Origin: Rhyacichthys aspro
Taxonomy: Eukaryota > Chordata > Actinopteri > Gobiiformes > Rhyacichthyidae
DNA: 64,000 nucleotides
Assembly (NCBI GenBank): GCA_036850595.1
Contig: CM072158.1
Span: 21,150,044 to 21,214,043 of the forward strand
Reading direction: 5' to 3'
Numbering within the stretch: the stretch's first letter is position 1; each line of letters opens with the position of its first letter. The notes below the pieces were generated by a model that saw only the letters and a program-made list of their open reading frames with translations, was not told the DNA's origin and made no database searches. The translations under genes were made by a program, and so were the position numbers. Positions 24,601-39,500 of the stretch are shown here, piece after piece.

Positions 24601-26850
24601 AATTAAACAAACATGAACATGCTGTTTCAATTAATTCATCTAATTTTTCTTATTTTGAGAACCATCACATGAAACAGTTACTGAGGCTAAATACTGTAAT
24701 GATTTTGTGGTTGTTTTTGTTATGTCATTAAGAGATACATCAAGATTAGTTTAAGGAGATCAAACCTAGTGCACCCTGCATCATGTCTCCTCTGTGGGGA
24801 CAAAGACTGAGTACATTACACAATATAGTAAGACCACTGATGGTGAAATCACATTATTAGTAGGTAGGTCCTTATCCTAAGACTAAAACAAGAGAAGAAC
24901 GTAACTCCTGAATAGTCCTATGATGAAACTCAGGGTTGATTTTTCTTTCCGTGTCATTTTGTTCTTTTTCATTGCTGCTTTGTTGCTGGTTCATTTTCTA
25001 AAGAGTCTTTTGTTTTTTCTTTTCCAAAATTTTAACCCATTTAAAATCCTCACCCACGCTCTGGTGCCCACCCACAAATTCAAATAAATCCTGAAGTAAA
25101 GTCTTACTACAATGGAGTGATAATTATCCACGGAGGGTTCTGCTGTTGTGGCTGTGATTCATAGGGTGGAGTCAGCAAATTAAATATGTTGCATTGTGTT
25201 GTTGGCTATTTGTGTTTGATGGAGGATTGAGTGGTTCGGCACGTCTTTTGTAACACTCTGAGGTGTCCTGGTTACAGTAAGCCCCAGGCCTGGGGCTGAA
25301 ACTCCACTAAAACTGCGGAATGTAGAAAGGAATGTGAACGCAACTGACCATTTTCCCTGTGTTTATCTCAAACTGTTATTGTCAGCAGGTGGAAACATAT
25401 ACATTTACCTTGGTCCACATTCATTCCAGGAACTGTACATACAGTCACATATTATTAGACATTTAGGTTCAATATGTTAGGCATTATTTTCTATTTTACA
25501 TCTTAAGTTGAATAGCAGTTTTAAATTATAAGAGAAATAACACTAAATTGACTTTTCATAATAAATATCATTACAAAGTGCGCTGTGAAAGATTTAGTTG
25601 TATAAAGTCGAACAAAATAATGAACTAAGTTTATAGGGACAGCATGTCTCGGTGAGGCTGCTTTTTAAAAAAAAAGAGGCGCAAAATTGCAATCGTCAAA
25701 TTCACCACCAGATGCCACCAAACAGGCCAAAAACTATACCAAAGCTTTACATTTTTCTTTAAATTAACACAGTATTACAGATAATGTTTAAAATTTGACC
25801 TCTGCACCCATGTGAATGTTATATTTTCACATTTAAAGGTATACATGGTGTATCACCCTATTGCATATATGATGTATCGGCCTATTTTAGTTACGATGAT
25901 GGGTGTCATTTGTGTAAATTATTGTAATTTAAAAATCTCCTGAGGGAACTATACCAGAAACATACCCATGTGATGATATAAATCTAAATTATTGTAATTG
26001 GTTTTTTTTTTTTAATAAACATATTAACTACATAAAGTATCATATTTCTTGATGCTGAAGAGTGCTGAATAAGGACATATATGTTTATTGACCACAAGAC
26101 AGAGCTCTAGTAGTAGTAAATCATGTTCATGTTATTGGCGGGCCAAAAAGGGGTTTGATTTGGCCCACCAGGGGTCATCATGTTTTGTGACTGAAATTGC
26201 ATACTAACTACTGCTTTAATTTGGCTTGACAGTTCAGCATACATAGCCATTGTAAAGATAAAAAAATATGGATTTTGGAAAGGTTTGGGTCAATTAGGTG
26301 CTACCTAGTCAGAACAAAATGAAGCAGCACAGGTAGTGGCACACAAGCAATGAAGTTTTAAACAAACCTGTGCAGAAGAGTATTTCTTTTAATTTAAGAT
26401 TAAGACTTTTGCTTTTGGCACGTGTTTGTTTGGAATATGGCTATGGGTTTGGAACCTTTTCAACTTCTGTTTTGTTTTACTTAACCAAGAAACATTACGA
26501 ATTTGTTCTCGTTTTTACTATGTAAAAATTTATGTTTAACAAACCTGACCTATTTTTTAAAAACAAATATTAGCATTTAGCAAATAATGTTATTATATAA
26601 ATGCTAAAGTTTATAAAACGCATAAAATGTCAATGCTCATAATCAGTAAGTACACAGAGACACATAGATTTATATACAATACACATATAGGCCGATATAA
26701 TATTACATTATATAATACAGTATAATGTACAAAGAATTGTTTGCTGTAGCCCTAGTCCTACACTGGTTCTTGTGAAAAATACGCAGTCAACAGTCAGATA
26801 GAGGGCGCTATTTCAACAAACGGACTTTAGACGGCTACAGTATGTTAGTA
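21621..26850. other. Intergenic between the SINE and oxnad1, no gene seen
   Basis: Short chance frames only. I looked for a dph3-like exon just upstream of oxnad1, because that gene is the divergent neighbour in human, and saw none. Local features are a short CA repeat at 23814, a patch rich in TTTAAAC and GTTTAA at 23960-24120, and a transposon-like GGGCCAAAAAGGGGTTTGAT stretch at 26140. Confidence 0.5.
23812..23836. repeat. (CA)n microsatellite
   Basis: A short interrupted run of CACACA units within otherwise AT-rich DNA. Confidence 0.85.
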
Positions 26851-26879
26851 GAAGAAGTATCGGTCTACACTTATGTCAC

Positions 26880-27009
26880 TCTAATGTTGGTGTAGCCGGT
26901 ATAACCAAGGTTGTGGAGATGATTTAAGAGGCAAACATGGGCAGTATCTGACAGAAGCACTGTCATCTTATTTTCAGGACCTCGGCAGCCTGCTAATTAA
27001 TACCGTAAG
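26880..27009 (+). other. oxnad1: Probable oxnad1 5'UTR exon and promoter area
   Basis: A donor AAG|GTGAGT at 27009/27010 lies 0.5 kb upstream of the first coding exon, whose acceptor is TTTTTTGACAG at 27488. The intervening 480 bp would be a 5'UTR intron. The upstream end of the exon is not defined by the sequence. Confidence 0.45.
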
Positions 27010-27494
27010 GTGAGTGTTTTTTGTTGTTGTTTTACAGACAACAGAAGAACGCTAGTGAGCTAACGACCGGCTAAAGCTTCACAGCATGACATGACACGTG
27101 AGGGTCATACCCAGCTGGATTGTTCGCGATATTCTGTCTGGATGATTTAGCTTTTCTGACGGATACTGTCATTGGTGACAGCGTTAGACCAATATCAGAC
27201 AAACGTTGTGTATCGCTTTTTATCTGATCTCTGGTTTTGTGGCAAAATACTAACGTTATAATCAAGAAAGCAGGCTTTATCGCCACAATAAAATGTAACT
27301 GTATGACAATTTCATAATGTAGTTTAAATAAGAATCCAGCAAATTGTAAGTTAGGTCAACAAACCTTACTTTAACAATTAAACGAAGACGTATTAGATTA
27401 CTACTGCTGACTACAGAAATTACTCAGTTGTTGCGAATGGAAAGCTCCAGCTCATCCCACTTACAAAGTCTGTGTGATTTTTTGACAGGTCGTG

Positions 27495-27595
27495 ATGAGT
27501 GCCCCCTGTGTCCTCTTGTCTTTGGCTCGGACCTTGTCTCAGTCCTGTTCTGCAGCAGGACGCCTCCACAGTGGGCTGCTGACTTCTGTCGCAAG
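27495..27595 (+). CDS. oxnad1: oxnad1 coding exon 1 (targeting peptide)
   Basis: It starts at the ATG six bases after the acceptor at 27488 and ends at donor AG|GTAGGT. It codes for the 33-residue basic N-terminus plus two bases of an Arg codon. A different-frame ATG at 27428 runs through the donor and is not used. Confidence 0.9.
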
Positions 27596-30500
27596 GTAGG
27601 TCACATAAGAAAAAGGTGCGGTTGGTGTGGTGATTTCTGTTGCCTGCTGCAGACGTTACTACTTGTAATTACCTTACATAACCAAATAATAAATCACTTG
27701 GATTGTTTTATTACAAGATGCGCCCCACATGTTGCCCTCATATTTTGTTTATTTAGTCAACCTGAGAGCGCTTTCATGTGAAACAGGTGCAGCACTGAAT
27801 GAACAATCACAGCGACACAAAGACATACAAGCAACTACACTGTTCATTCATTCATTCATTCATCTCCTACCGCTTAGTCCCGTTGGGAGTAACGAGTGGC
27901 TGGAGCCTATCCCAGCCTGAGGTGGGGTCCACCCTGGACAATGGCCAGTTAGTATAAATGTACTTCTGTTGGTTGTTAGTCTGTGTGTATGTGCTGTCTA
28001 ACATTTTAGTTTTGCATCAATTCAGTGTAGTCGCAGGGCTGACCACTTCACTGGTCAGCCCTGCGACTACACTGACCAGAAGTGTGGAGTCTACTTTTTA
28101 AATGTTAAGTCATTGGATCTCAACATAATGAAGACAAATAAACTTCTCACTTTCTGAACCTAATGTAATTCAACATATACATTTATACTAGTTACAACTT
28201 CATATGATATTTTACAATATTGTTATGGTTGTTAGCCATCATGATGGTATCGTCCATCGGCACAAACCTAGTGCTGAGCTGCCTTCTCTACACCCTTTAC
28301 ATCCACGATTGCACCCCCACCCACCTCAGCAACACCACTCATCTCTGGTGGGACTAGTCTGCCTACTACCTGGTCCTCAACACCACCAAGACCAAGGAGC
28401 TATTTGTGGACTACAGGAAGAAAAAAACGGACCTTCAGCCGCTGTACATCAGTGGAGACTATATGGAGAGGTTGGTTGCCTTCAAGTTGGAGTGCAAATA
28501 CCACAGCGCTGGTAAAGAAGGCCCAGCAGAGACTGTATTTCCTCAGACTCGTCAAGAAAAACTGCTGCTGTCCTTCTACTGCTGCTCCATAGAGAGCATT
28601 TTAACACACTGTGTTTTCCAGCTGCACAGCCTTAGACAGAAAAACGCTCCAGAAGGTCACTACCACAGCCCTGAAGATCAGCGACTGCCCTCTACCATCT
28701 CTGGAACAATTATACAGTTACCACTGCAACAAAAAAGTACAAAATATTTTACAGGACTGATCTCACCCCTGACATACTCTGTTTGTTTCCAAGAGCCATT
28801 GTCACTTGCCAATTTTAACATTTAATGTTAAAGGCAGCCAAACCAAAACCCTAAAATAAAGGTAGGAAACCCTAGTTAAAATAATGTGGAAAAACATTTA
28901 ATTTACAGATATTTGCAGTAAATGTTCTGCGGGGGAAACTTTACTTTCACTTAATTTTACTGTTATTTTCATGTATTATTATCAAACACCTTCAATAAAA
29001 TGACAACACTCAAAATTCTCCAGAAAAGGAAAATTTTACATTATAAAAAAAACTCACTTTCAACAATTGCTCATTAAACATCCACAGAGACTCAAATTGA
29101 ACTGTAAAACTCTGTTCATGACAGTGTCTCAAGAGCAGACTCTGTCGGAGTCCCAAGTATAAATTACTAAAATGTAGAGTGAATCGCTGCATTAATTGCA
29201 ATGTATTGTTGATTTATTTTGACAAAATTAAATTTTCTGCTGGTATTGGGCACAATGCTGAGCATGTCCCTGCCACGGACCTCTTCACTGTGCCACTGCT
29301 CTCAACAGCATAGAGCTGTGCACAAACATGAGGTGACGTTCAGCTGTTTGCCTTGTTTTACTACAGTGAGTTTAAGTGTAGTGTGCAGTCTATTAGAGTC
29401 AGTGAGTAGCACATTCATCTGCGCAACATATTGCTTGCTTTCAACACTTATGTTTCTGTGTCTGTAACACAGAGAGTGACTTAAGTGATGTTTGTGCAAC
29501 TGAGCCGCCCAGCTCAGTCTTAGTGCTCGTATAGCTTTGAGCTACCCCCTTAAATTTATTGATTTGACTTGATGTCTGATAAGGATTGTGGAGCCTATTC
29601 TTGTGGGAACTAAGAGTGAAAGCCTTGTGTGTTTTGCGCCATTTGGCCCTGCTGATGGGCCGTTTTAGCCGATCTCCAGTCACACTATTTTTAACCCCTT
29701 ACCCTCTTTGTATTTATTCATTGCACCTGAGTATTGCATCCAATTTCGTTGTACAACGACAATAAAGATATCAAATATTCAGATAGATTGAACTAAAACA
29801 ATACCTAAAATATGAATGAAAGTCTTTAGGATATCATAAATGTCTATAAGGTTTAAGGCATATACTTTTTTTCTCATAAGACAGCTCAAACTCACACAGA
29901 CTCAACATAACTAACAGAATCCTCTTTATCGACAGAAGAATGTCGTCTAAAAGACAAATGGACCATCTTGAGAGGACAGCATCCAACTCCAGACAAAATG
30001 TAAGTTGATTTATACATTTCCTCACATGATCTCACACAGACGTCCTGCTCTGTATTGTATACTCCTCATTTCTGTTTTTTATGACGCAGGCGCTGTATCC
30101 CGCTCAGGTTTGTGGCATCGTAAATGAATCAGAAACAGTAAAACGACTGAGAATAGCTGTGCACCCAGACTTCACCTTTAAAGCAGGACAGTGGTGAGTA
30201 AATGAACATATACAGTATACTGTAATTAGTTTGTATATTGATAATGAAAAACACAGGTCAGGGTTTCCGTTGCTTTCATTTGAGCATGGGTCCCACCACA
30301 CCTGAATCGTGGAACCTATATTCATAGATGCACAATAGGCTACACACTTGGAGTGAACAGGCATAGCAGGCAGGCATATTTCGTGATGTGTTTTAGTTTG
30401 CTACATTTAAATTGCCTCTGGTATGTTTTAAGTACAAAAAGCGTCACATGCTCTCTCCACTCTGAGTCAACAGAGGCAGGGAGTGTAGGCAAGGTGCCTG

Positions 30501-33500
30501 GTGTTAGCAGCTGGCTAAAGGATAGATAACTTCATGTAGCAACTGTTTTTTGGAGTTTCACAAACTTCCTCCCTCTGAGCATTACCATGGAGCCCCAGAG
30601 AAGCAGCTTTACTTACCGATATGATCTATATTAGGTGAACTTTAATAATGAGCTGTTGTTGTATTACTACTGTACAATTTTATTCATTGAATTTAAACAC
30701 ATAAGCTATATTAGGCCTACTTGGCCCACAGGAAACACTGTGGCTTCATTGCAACAAGGAAATAACATACACAAACTCAAATATTTTAAATTTAAAATAA
30801 ATTGAGGCTGACCCCCTTGCCGGCAACTGCTTTATTGTGTGGCGTCTCTATGGGTTCTCTTCTCTATAGCTTTGTTTTCACAGGAACATCACTGGTGGGG
30901 TCAGTACAGGTACGTTTTCATTGCTGAAAGGGGTCCAGAGTTTCTGGGTAAAACGGAAACTGTCTGTTGTATACTGCAGCAGTATACAGCTACACCTCCA
31001 GCCTCTCGCATCTCTACACACCAGGATTTTGTCAATTCTTTATATTAATCAATATCAATCATCATCAATATTAAATCAATTTTTAAGTCTGCTTCAAATG
31101 CAATTGAAGTATCTCGCACAGAGAACACAACTTGTGTGATGTCAGAAGCCTCTCTCCTGTTACAGCAAAGTGGAAACACAAGCCACTTTAATGGTTACCA
31201 ATGTGTGCTGTACTGACCCAACCTTTACCACAGCACTAGGTGGGTCTGGGTCCAGGTGAAGTGCTGAATCTAAATCATTGTATGTCTCTAAGGGTTAGTT
31301 CACACTTGACAACATTTGGTGTGGTTCAAATAGACTGGTGCGGTTGCTTTGTTAGCGCAGTTCACGTGGACAAGTGTGAGTGCTGCCATACTCACTTCAG
31401 TGCACATCAAACATGTGTGCCAAGACCCCTTCAGAACAGAAGAGTTGACCACAGATGAGCCCAATCAGGAGGAGAATCATAAATTGGCAACAAAGACATA
31501 ACGTAATGTTTAGTTTTCCCCAGAGTGGTAATAAAGGAACTGAAACACATAATAATAACTGATTTGGTAAAATGCAATGCTAACATGCCTTCTTACTCTT
31601 GTTTTCTCCAGGGTAAACAGAAACTACTGCTGTTTTTGTGGGTGTTAAAAGGAGTACCAAAAAAAAAAAAAAAAGAGGCTTCAGTACCAAGTAATCGATG
31701 CCTGAGCAACCCTCTCACACAATATACCCATACACTTTGACAAGTTAAATGTGTCTGGGATCCTTCGCCACATAGCATATTCAACTCAAAAATCTGTTGC
31801 GCAAATTGTCACAGAATTGGGCTGGCTTTGTAATACTTCATTTCTCTGATTTTTTTGTTTGATTTTATTGATTGTTTATTAGATTGTGTCCATGGTTAAT
31901 GTCCCTTGAAATCTCAAATCCACTGAGACCAGATTAAAGAGTCCAGGGTAAAAAAATAAAAAAGTATTAGGCCTACATTTGTTCACCTGTTAAGTGTATT
32001 GGCAAGGAGCTCAAAGTAAAGTTGAACTGCAATACATGACAGTGCCACAAGATGGTGTTATAGTAGTAATGTTCATTTCTTGATAAACTTTGTACATCAT
32101 CTTTAGAAAATGAGACGCGGACGGATATTTTGGCCAGTTATTGCTGAGAAATATCTTAGTTATCAGATGAATTATATTATTTTTGTCCAAAGAACAGATC
32201 AGATGTCTGTAGGTGTTTTGAAGTGTTGTTTTCACATAGGTTTATTTGTAGAAGTCCTGGCACTAAAAATGTTGAGAGCTTGTTAATATTGGAATATGCT
32301 ACATTTTAACTTGAAGGCAGCATTTCGAATTAAAGAGGTTGTGCTTACTTCATCAGAATAATTACAGTAGCTTGTTAACGATCTGACGCCCCAGTGCGTC
32401 TGTCAGTCTGCGCTGCCAACAGTGTATGTATCAGGCCATACTGTTGGTGGGCGGTGGTGAGAGAGAGCAGCAGCAGCCAGTCGCCCCACAGAGCCTGCTA
32501 ATGAATGGAAATGGATGGAAATTCTTCAGTTTGTGTGTTTTGTGGGAGAAAAGCAGTGTTAAGGCTCCAGGTCTCCAGGTGCGGGAGGAGAAGTGAGGTG
32601 GGAGGAACATATGTGAGTGTTCACAGCACATTCAAACATTTCAGTGTCTCTGCTCTAACAATGTGGCAGCAGTAGTTTCTAGTTTAATATTTTTATTGAA
32701 GTCGTTAACAATAGGAAACGGGCCATCAACAGTATATCCACATTTAACAGAAGACATGTTGACTGACACAAGCATTCTCTTAAAGCTGCATTACATTAAA
32801 AAAAATTGGCGCACATTTGCCGAGTCGAGGCATAAGTCTGATTGTGGGAGCGGTTTCCAACACTTTATGAATAGTACTATGGTATGTGAATGCTAAATCT
32901 CAAAGTTACTAAACTAGCTATTTACCTAACATGGTTTTGTTAAACCTGCTGCTGTCCTTACAAGGATTAGAGGTAGACCAACCCAATATTAGTGCTGAAG
33001 CCATAATACATTTTGCGTTTGGTCTATAGTTTGGTCGTGGCTTTTTTAATTTTTTTTTGAGTGGTGACCAGTTGTGGCAGTGTTGAGGTGGTGTGTTGGC
33101 ACAAATGACAATCTATTGGGTGCTTAGGTGACAAAGGGCTTATACCTTTTACCGCTCTCTTGTGCCATGCTCGTTTACCCATGCTTTTTTTCATCCATTT
33201 AACATAAAAGACTCCATAGACCGTCACCATAAGGAAACTGTCTGGACCAAGACAGACCTTTGCTAGCCTGTCTAGCCAGACCGATTCACCGTCTTAGCAA
33301 AATGAAGCGGGTCTGAGCCCCTCTTATTAAACCAGACTCCCTCCAATATCAATACAACCGGCTAGGGATAATATTTCTTCTTCAAAGATATCTAAAATAG
33401 AGTGGGCTTTATGTGATGCTCTGTTTCTCTAATTGGTGGTATGTTTTATAAATTGTGTTAGGCCAGATAGGCAGTGTATTCTGTGTATGTTGGTACTGCC

Positions 33501-36500
33501 CCTAGTGTTTTTCTGACTGAACTCCTGTTTAGATAAAGCTTGTGCTCGTGACACACATGAATCAGTGTGGTTTTACTCAGTGGAACATTTTTAACTTGCT
33601 GTTAGCCTTTAATTACCTTTGTCTAAATTGCCTTTTGTGGTCACATACCTTTAAAATCTCCTGTTGTTCTATTTGTTTCTCATCGCTTTGGCTTGTGGGA
33701 TACTTTTTTTCAGAAAGTTCCAAAGCCATGTTTAGATAAAACAGTTTCTCAAGAGACTATCAATATCACACATGATACAAACATCATTGGTGCCAATGAG
33801 TGCCAAAATATCCAAATATATATTATTAAAATATTACTTATCCCATATCATCCCTATTGCTAAATTCCTCAGATACAGATTCTTAATTTTCAGCTGGGCT
33901 TCCTGTCACATAGTGAGGTAGATAAGTAACACACTAGAGCTGTAGGGAAGGGATGAGCCCTAGTAATAGAGTGACCAATCAGAGAGGACATAAATTGAGA
34001 TTCTGAAGTATAAAATGAAAAATGTTTTCTGCATAGATCAATGGTTTTGGAATCACTTGAATAAAAAAGAAACCACAATCTTAAGATGGGCAGTGGTAAA
34101 ATAATGCAACGCTTATCTTTTAGAGCTATTGTTTTTATAACATCGTCTGGATGTTCTACAAAGAACTCTTGGTCGATTGAGGCTCATTACTTGGGCTGCA
34201 TTACACATTGCAGATTTATCATCACATCATAATATGATATATATGTCAAATATAGATATATATATGTCCTACATTTAGGATGGTATTTAATTTGCCATTG
34301 AATCTCCTACTAATACGTGAGTTGTATTGTATAATGAAACATCCTTTGTTGATGTATGTAAGTATGTTTTTGTTTTTTGTTTTTTATAATAAAAATTAAT
34401 ACTGTGGTCCCTCGCTATAACGCGGTTCACCTTTCGTGGTCTCGCTGTTTCGCAGATTTTTTTTTTACAGTGTATGAACGCGCATTGTGTTCTGCGTCCT
34501 GATTGGCTAAGGGAGAACTCGCACATTGTGTTGGCTAGACTAGAAAAGTGGGCAGAAAAAGGGCTTTTGATTACTACAGCTTAATCACTTTGTGTGTGTT
34601 CAGATTGTCCTTGAGGAAAAATTGAAATATTGCCATGTCATACTGTCATGGCAAGAATTTCTCTGGTCCCACAGGGTTTCTGTTCAATTTCCTGGGACGA
34701 GGAACAAATACACATACATCCAATCAGAATTCAGAGGGCAGTACCCTTATTTCCATGGACCAATGAGATTTTAAAAACAAAACAAACAACCAATCAGAAA
34801 AACAGAGCAATGCTTAAATCTGGAAATGCTCCTTTAGAGATAGGGTGAAGATCCCAGTCATCATTTAAAAATAAAGTGTCTCAAAGGGTTAGGGTCAAAC
34901 CTCAAACCTAACATTTCAGCTAGGTTTATCTTGGTGATGGTGCATGAATTGTGTCCACCATGTTGAGTTTAAAACTAGATATGAACCAACATTTAGTAGA
35001 TAATTTTAAAGAAAAGGGACTTAGATAAAGTAGAAATTTACCAGAAAAATAAATATTATTTCCAGGACATTTGGCTTGGTCTTTTTCCACGATGAATAAG
35101 ATAAAAAAGGGTCTGGCAGACAAGGCTATGATATGGCAGTAATTAACAATTACTGAATTATTGAAAAAGGTATTGCAGATTGCATGTTTTCTTAATACTG
35201 TGCTGCTGTAACTCCTATGATTGGGTCTGTGTTGTGTCCAGGGTGGATTTCTTCATCCCAGGAGTGGATACAGTGGGCGGCTTCTCCATGTGCTCCAGTC
35301 CAGGTCAGCTACAGAGAGAAGGTGTGATTGAACTGGCTGTGAAATACACCAAACACCCTCCAGCTCACTGGGTCCACACCACGGTGAGTGAGTCCTGCTG
35401 CCAGCTCATTTGGCTTTTCAGATAAAAAGCCTTGTTTGCACCCAGTTGTACTGGTGCTTCTAGTTCGGTACCGTTTGGAACAGTAATCTCTGATCTGGCT
35501 TGTGATTCTACTTAGGGGTGTAGTCATTGGAGATAGGAACTGCTTAAACTACATATGACTGGGCTCCAACACATTCTGGAAAACCTAGAGATTTAGTTGA
35601 AATTACAGATAGACTGATATGTTTTTTTCAGGGCCGATACGGATACCAATTATTAGTAGTCAAGGAGGCCGATAACCGATATTTGGAGCCAATATTCATT
35701 TGCAGTAAAAGTGAAAATATTGGTGTCAAAATTTTGAATAATACACACTCCAACACTTAACTTTGTTTAAATGCCTTTAAGCATATGTTTATTAAACAGC
35801 TTTTCAGATTTGCAACATGTTAAAGCTTTTTTTTTTTTTAAATCTTAGACAATAGACATCTATGTTTTATAATTCTAACAAAAAGAGCAGGGAGTTCCCA
35901 GGGTCAGCAGCATCTCTTATAAAGTACCTAAAAAGAGAGAGAGTTAAAAGTAGGGCCACATGTTGACATATGCTCAACTCATCATGTTTGAGTCTGCTGC
36001 CTTAACTTATCTTTGAAACATATATCTGCTCTCTGGAGCTTCTACTCGGCAAAACTTTTTCTCCTCTCCGCTGTGTGTTAGCACTGTGCATGCACAGCTT
36101 TCATTGCTGACTGGCTGTTACTTGTGCCGTGGCTCTGCGTGTAACCAATCAGATGGTGCTCTGGGTGGGACAATGCTGGAGACAGAGTAGTGACTGCAGA
36201 CAGAGAGGCGCGGCTGCATCAGAGCCAAAATTACAGTTTTAAATTGCTTTCTTATTGGCCGTCGGATGAAAATGCATCAAAATACCGAATGATAAGCGGC
36301 TCGGCCGATAATCGGTCTATGTCTAGTTTAAATGTCCAAATATCTTTGACATCCACCACTTCCAGGTCTTGCACAGCTCCCTAAAAATGCACAAAATAAG
36401 TTAAAAATATTGCACTAGAAAGGTGACGATAGCCCTTCAATAAAAATGTTTTTTAGTCTGCTCCTTGGTCTTGGTGGTGTTGAGGACTTAACTATTTTAA

Positions 36501-39500
36501 TAATAAAAAAAAAACAACAAATATTTTTTAAAAATCTAAACAGCGATGGGAGATGGTGTCACGTTGGGCAAGTGACGTAACCGGTGTTGTGATTTAACAC
36601 CTACCCTACACCGTCTATCACAGCAAGCCTAGTCATCAGCAAACTTGATGATGGTGTTGCTGGGGTGGGTGGCGGTGCAGTCGTAGGTGTTGAGGGTGTA
36701 GAGCAGGGGGCCTACTCTGACCCTTTGGGAGAAGTCCACCAGGAAGTCCAAAATCCAGAGGCAGATGGAGTTGGAGAGTCCAAGGTCCTCTAGTTTGGAC
36801 AGACAGTCTGTGGGGGAGGATGGCGTTAAAGGCGGAGCTGACAATGGCGTCCTTAGTGGATCTGTTTGTCTTGCAAAATTATTATTTTTTATCTTTTGTA
36901 AAGTTGAAAAAGTTATCTTACCATGACTCCAGTGAATAGTTGTCTCAATTAGCATGTAAGTGTACATTACTGTTTTTAATTGCACAGTTCAGGGGCAAAA
37001 TGCTTTCATATGCATCATGAACATGATCATCATGCAGTTAGTCTAAAACTGTGAAATGTACACTTTCAAGTTTGAGTAGCTTGTTTATAACACAGTAATT
37101 TGCTAATAGTATTATATAAATTTTTTTCCAAATAGTCTATGAATAATTGTTTATTATGTCTGCAACCATTTGAAGAACACAGCATGATTAAGAAAAGAAA
37201 TTAGTGTATTGTAAATAATATCACCAAGGTATATATTTGGAAAAAAAATAACGAAAAAATGACAACAGAACAGTAAACCTTGCCATTTAAAAAGCTTTTT
37301 CTTCGAATGTTTTTTGCAGTAGTAGTGCCATATCTCCAGCCTCTCACCTCACTACACAGAGGACTTTATTTATGGTAAAGCACCTACAATTATATCTGTA
37401 TAAAATATGAAAAAAACTTTTCTCCACAGCCAACCTTTGTGTTGTTTTTAAAAAAGCACAGACCTGAAGTTTTCGCTCAAGTGCTGCTTCTCAAACGTTT
37501 TCCTCAGAGTCTTAATGTGAAGTGTTTCCTCCCCGTTTGTCTCTTCACCGCCCAGTGTTTGATGATGAGCTGGAACGCAGCTCTCAGAGCAGCTCCTGTG
37601 TGTAAATAACTCACAGAAAATGGCATTCCCTGTGACAGTTTGATGATTCTTTTATCTGATGGAGTGTTCTTTCTTCTTTCTGGTGTTAAGGCTGTGATAG
37701 CAGATTAAGGCTATGTGCATTATTATGTTTATGTGTGCTCATATGTACAAAAACAGATGAAGGCATATTTACTGAGGCTCTTCACTTCAAAAGACCTCTC
37801 TGTTCAACTGAAGATGCTCCCAGTGTTGGTTTGATGCCTGTTGCCATTACATTTTAACTTACTTTGTTTCCAAGGAATACAGCTAGGTTTTTGCCAAATG
37901 GCAAACATATTGGGTACAGCTACTTTTTAGAATTTTTTTTTAGGTCTATGGCCCCACTGTATCTGACTAAACACTAGGCTCAGATCAGAGGGGATAGAGC
38001 CATCTCAGAAGTAACCCTAAACTTTATCTCTGTATTGTCCAAGTCATTATAATATTGGCTCAGGGCAGGCTATTTGATTTTATGTCTTCATGGCTTGTAT
38101 AGCACTTGGGACAACATTTTACAAGGTTTGACTTTAGGACTTTCTATGAGACTAGTTGACTGTGTGGTCTATAAGTGCTTATTTTATTTTTAGAAGCAGA
38201 CTTGCATTGATATCTTTGGACTTAATCTTTTCATGTAATCTGTCAGAGCAGGATTCAAGGGTCTGTTCAGAATGACTCAGCAAAACAGGCTGCATTCAAG
38301 TAAATTCTGTCCACACAAATTGTATGTACAGTACATTCAGACTTTTTGCTATATTAATAGAATGCACAACCACAGTTTCACTTACTGTGACTTTTGTATG
38401 GCAACCGTATTTTTGCTTCTCTGAATTAACACTGATTAACCAAAATGCAAAATGGGACTCCTGAGACAGCTAACAGGGACCAAGTAGACTGCAGTCTGGG
38501 TGCTTCTGGAGGCAAAAACTCTGGCCTAGGAGGAGTTCAGCTAGGCCAGAGGACTACAACCACCAGTCCAGTTTGCGGATCATTTGCTACAAGGCTGAAA
38601 AAATATATAAACTTTTATCCACATTTTATTTTATTTTCATTTTATAGTGATCTTTTGGGTGTTTTATTTTGAAATAATAGCCTAACATAGCTGGAACCAC
38701 TTTCCCACATTTGACCCCACTTGACAAACTCACTCACACAGTGAACCTACCAAAAATGAACAAAAAAATAATTATCGCTGAAGAGCGTCTTTGATCAGAG
38801 GGTGAGACCCAATGAAAACCACAAGACTGCTAACAAAACGAAAGCTGCAGTTACTTATTACATTACTGCAGTACATATACTTTTGTGCTTCGTATCATGT
38901 GATACACAAGCCCCAAGCCTGCTTGGTTGTATATGTGATCAGCTGTTTGATCGAGGCAATGAAGCCATCAAAACTGCAGCGCTAGGGCTTTCTGGTTTTA
39001 CTACTTGGGTCAGTCTACTCACTGTGTCATTCAAAAATTCTGGTGAGCCGAAAAGTCAAATGAACAGAATGTGGATGAAACAGAATTTTGAATGTTGTGA
39101 ACAAAGTTATTAACCACATAAAAGTACATGCCCTTAACTAGCAATATTTGAGCAGCTCAGTGATCAGATGAATGCGGAGCACAGATGTCTTCTCTAATAG
39201 CCTACTGAAGTAAGATGGCTTTCTCATGGTAGATCACTAGGAAGAGCCTTATGCAGGGAAGCACTCTTCTCACTCTCTACACATAGGATGAAGATCTCGC
39301 TCACAGGAAGGAGCTCAAAGTAGAGCTCAACCTCAAACTTAGGTTTATCTTGGTGATGTTGCATCATTTTTCTCAAACCAGGTGAATTTAAAACGAATAT
39401 GAACCAAAATTTACAAGGCAATTGTAAAGAAAAGGGGCTAAAATACAGTTACAGTTTTCCAGGTCAATGTACATCATTTCCAGTAAATTTGGACTGGTCT

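Noticed and set aside
27428..27781. A 117-codon frame overlapping oxnad1 coding exon 1
   Set aside because: It is in a different frame from the exon that joins in phase to exon 2 and runs through a good donor into the intron.
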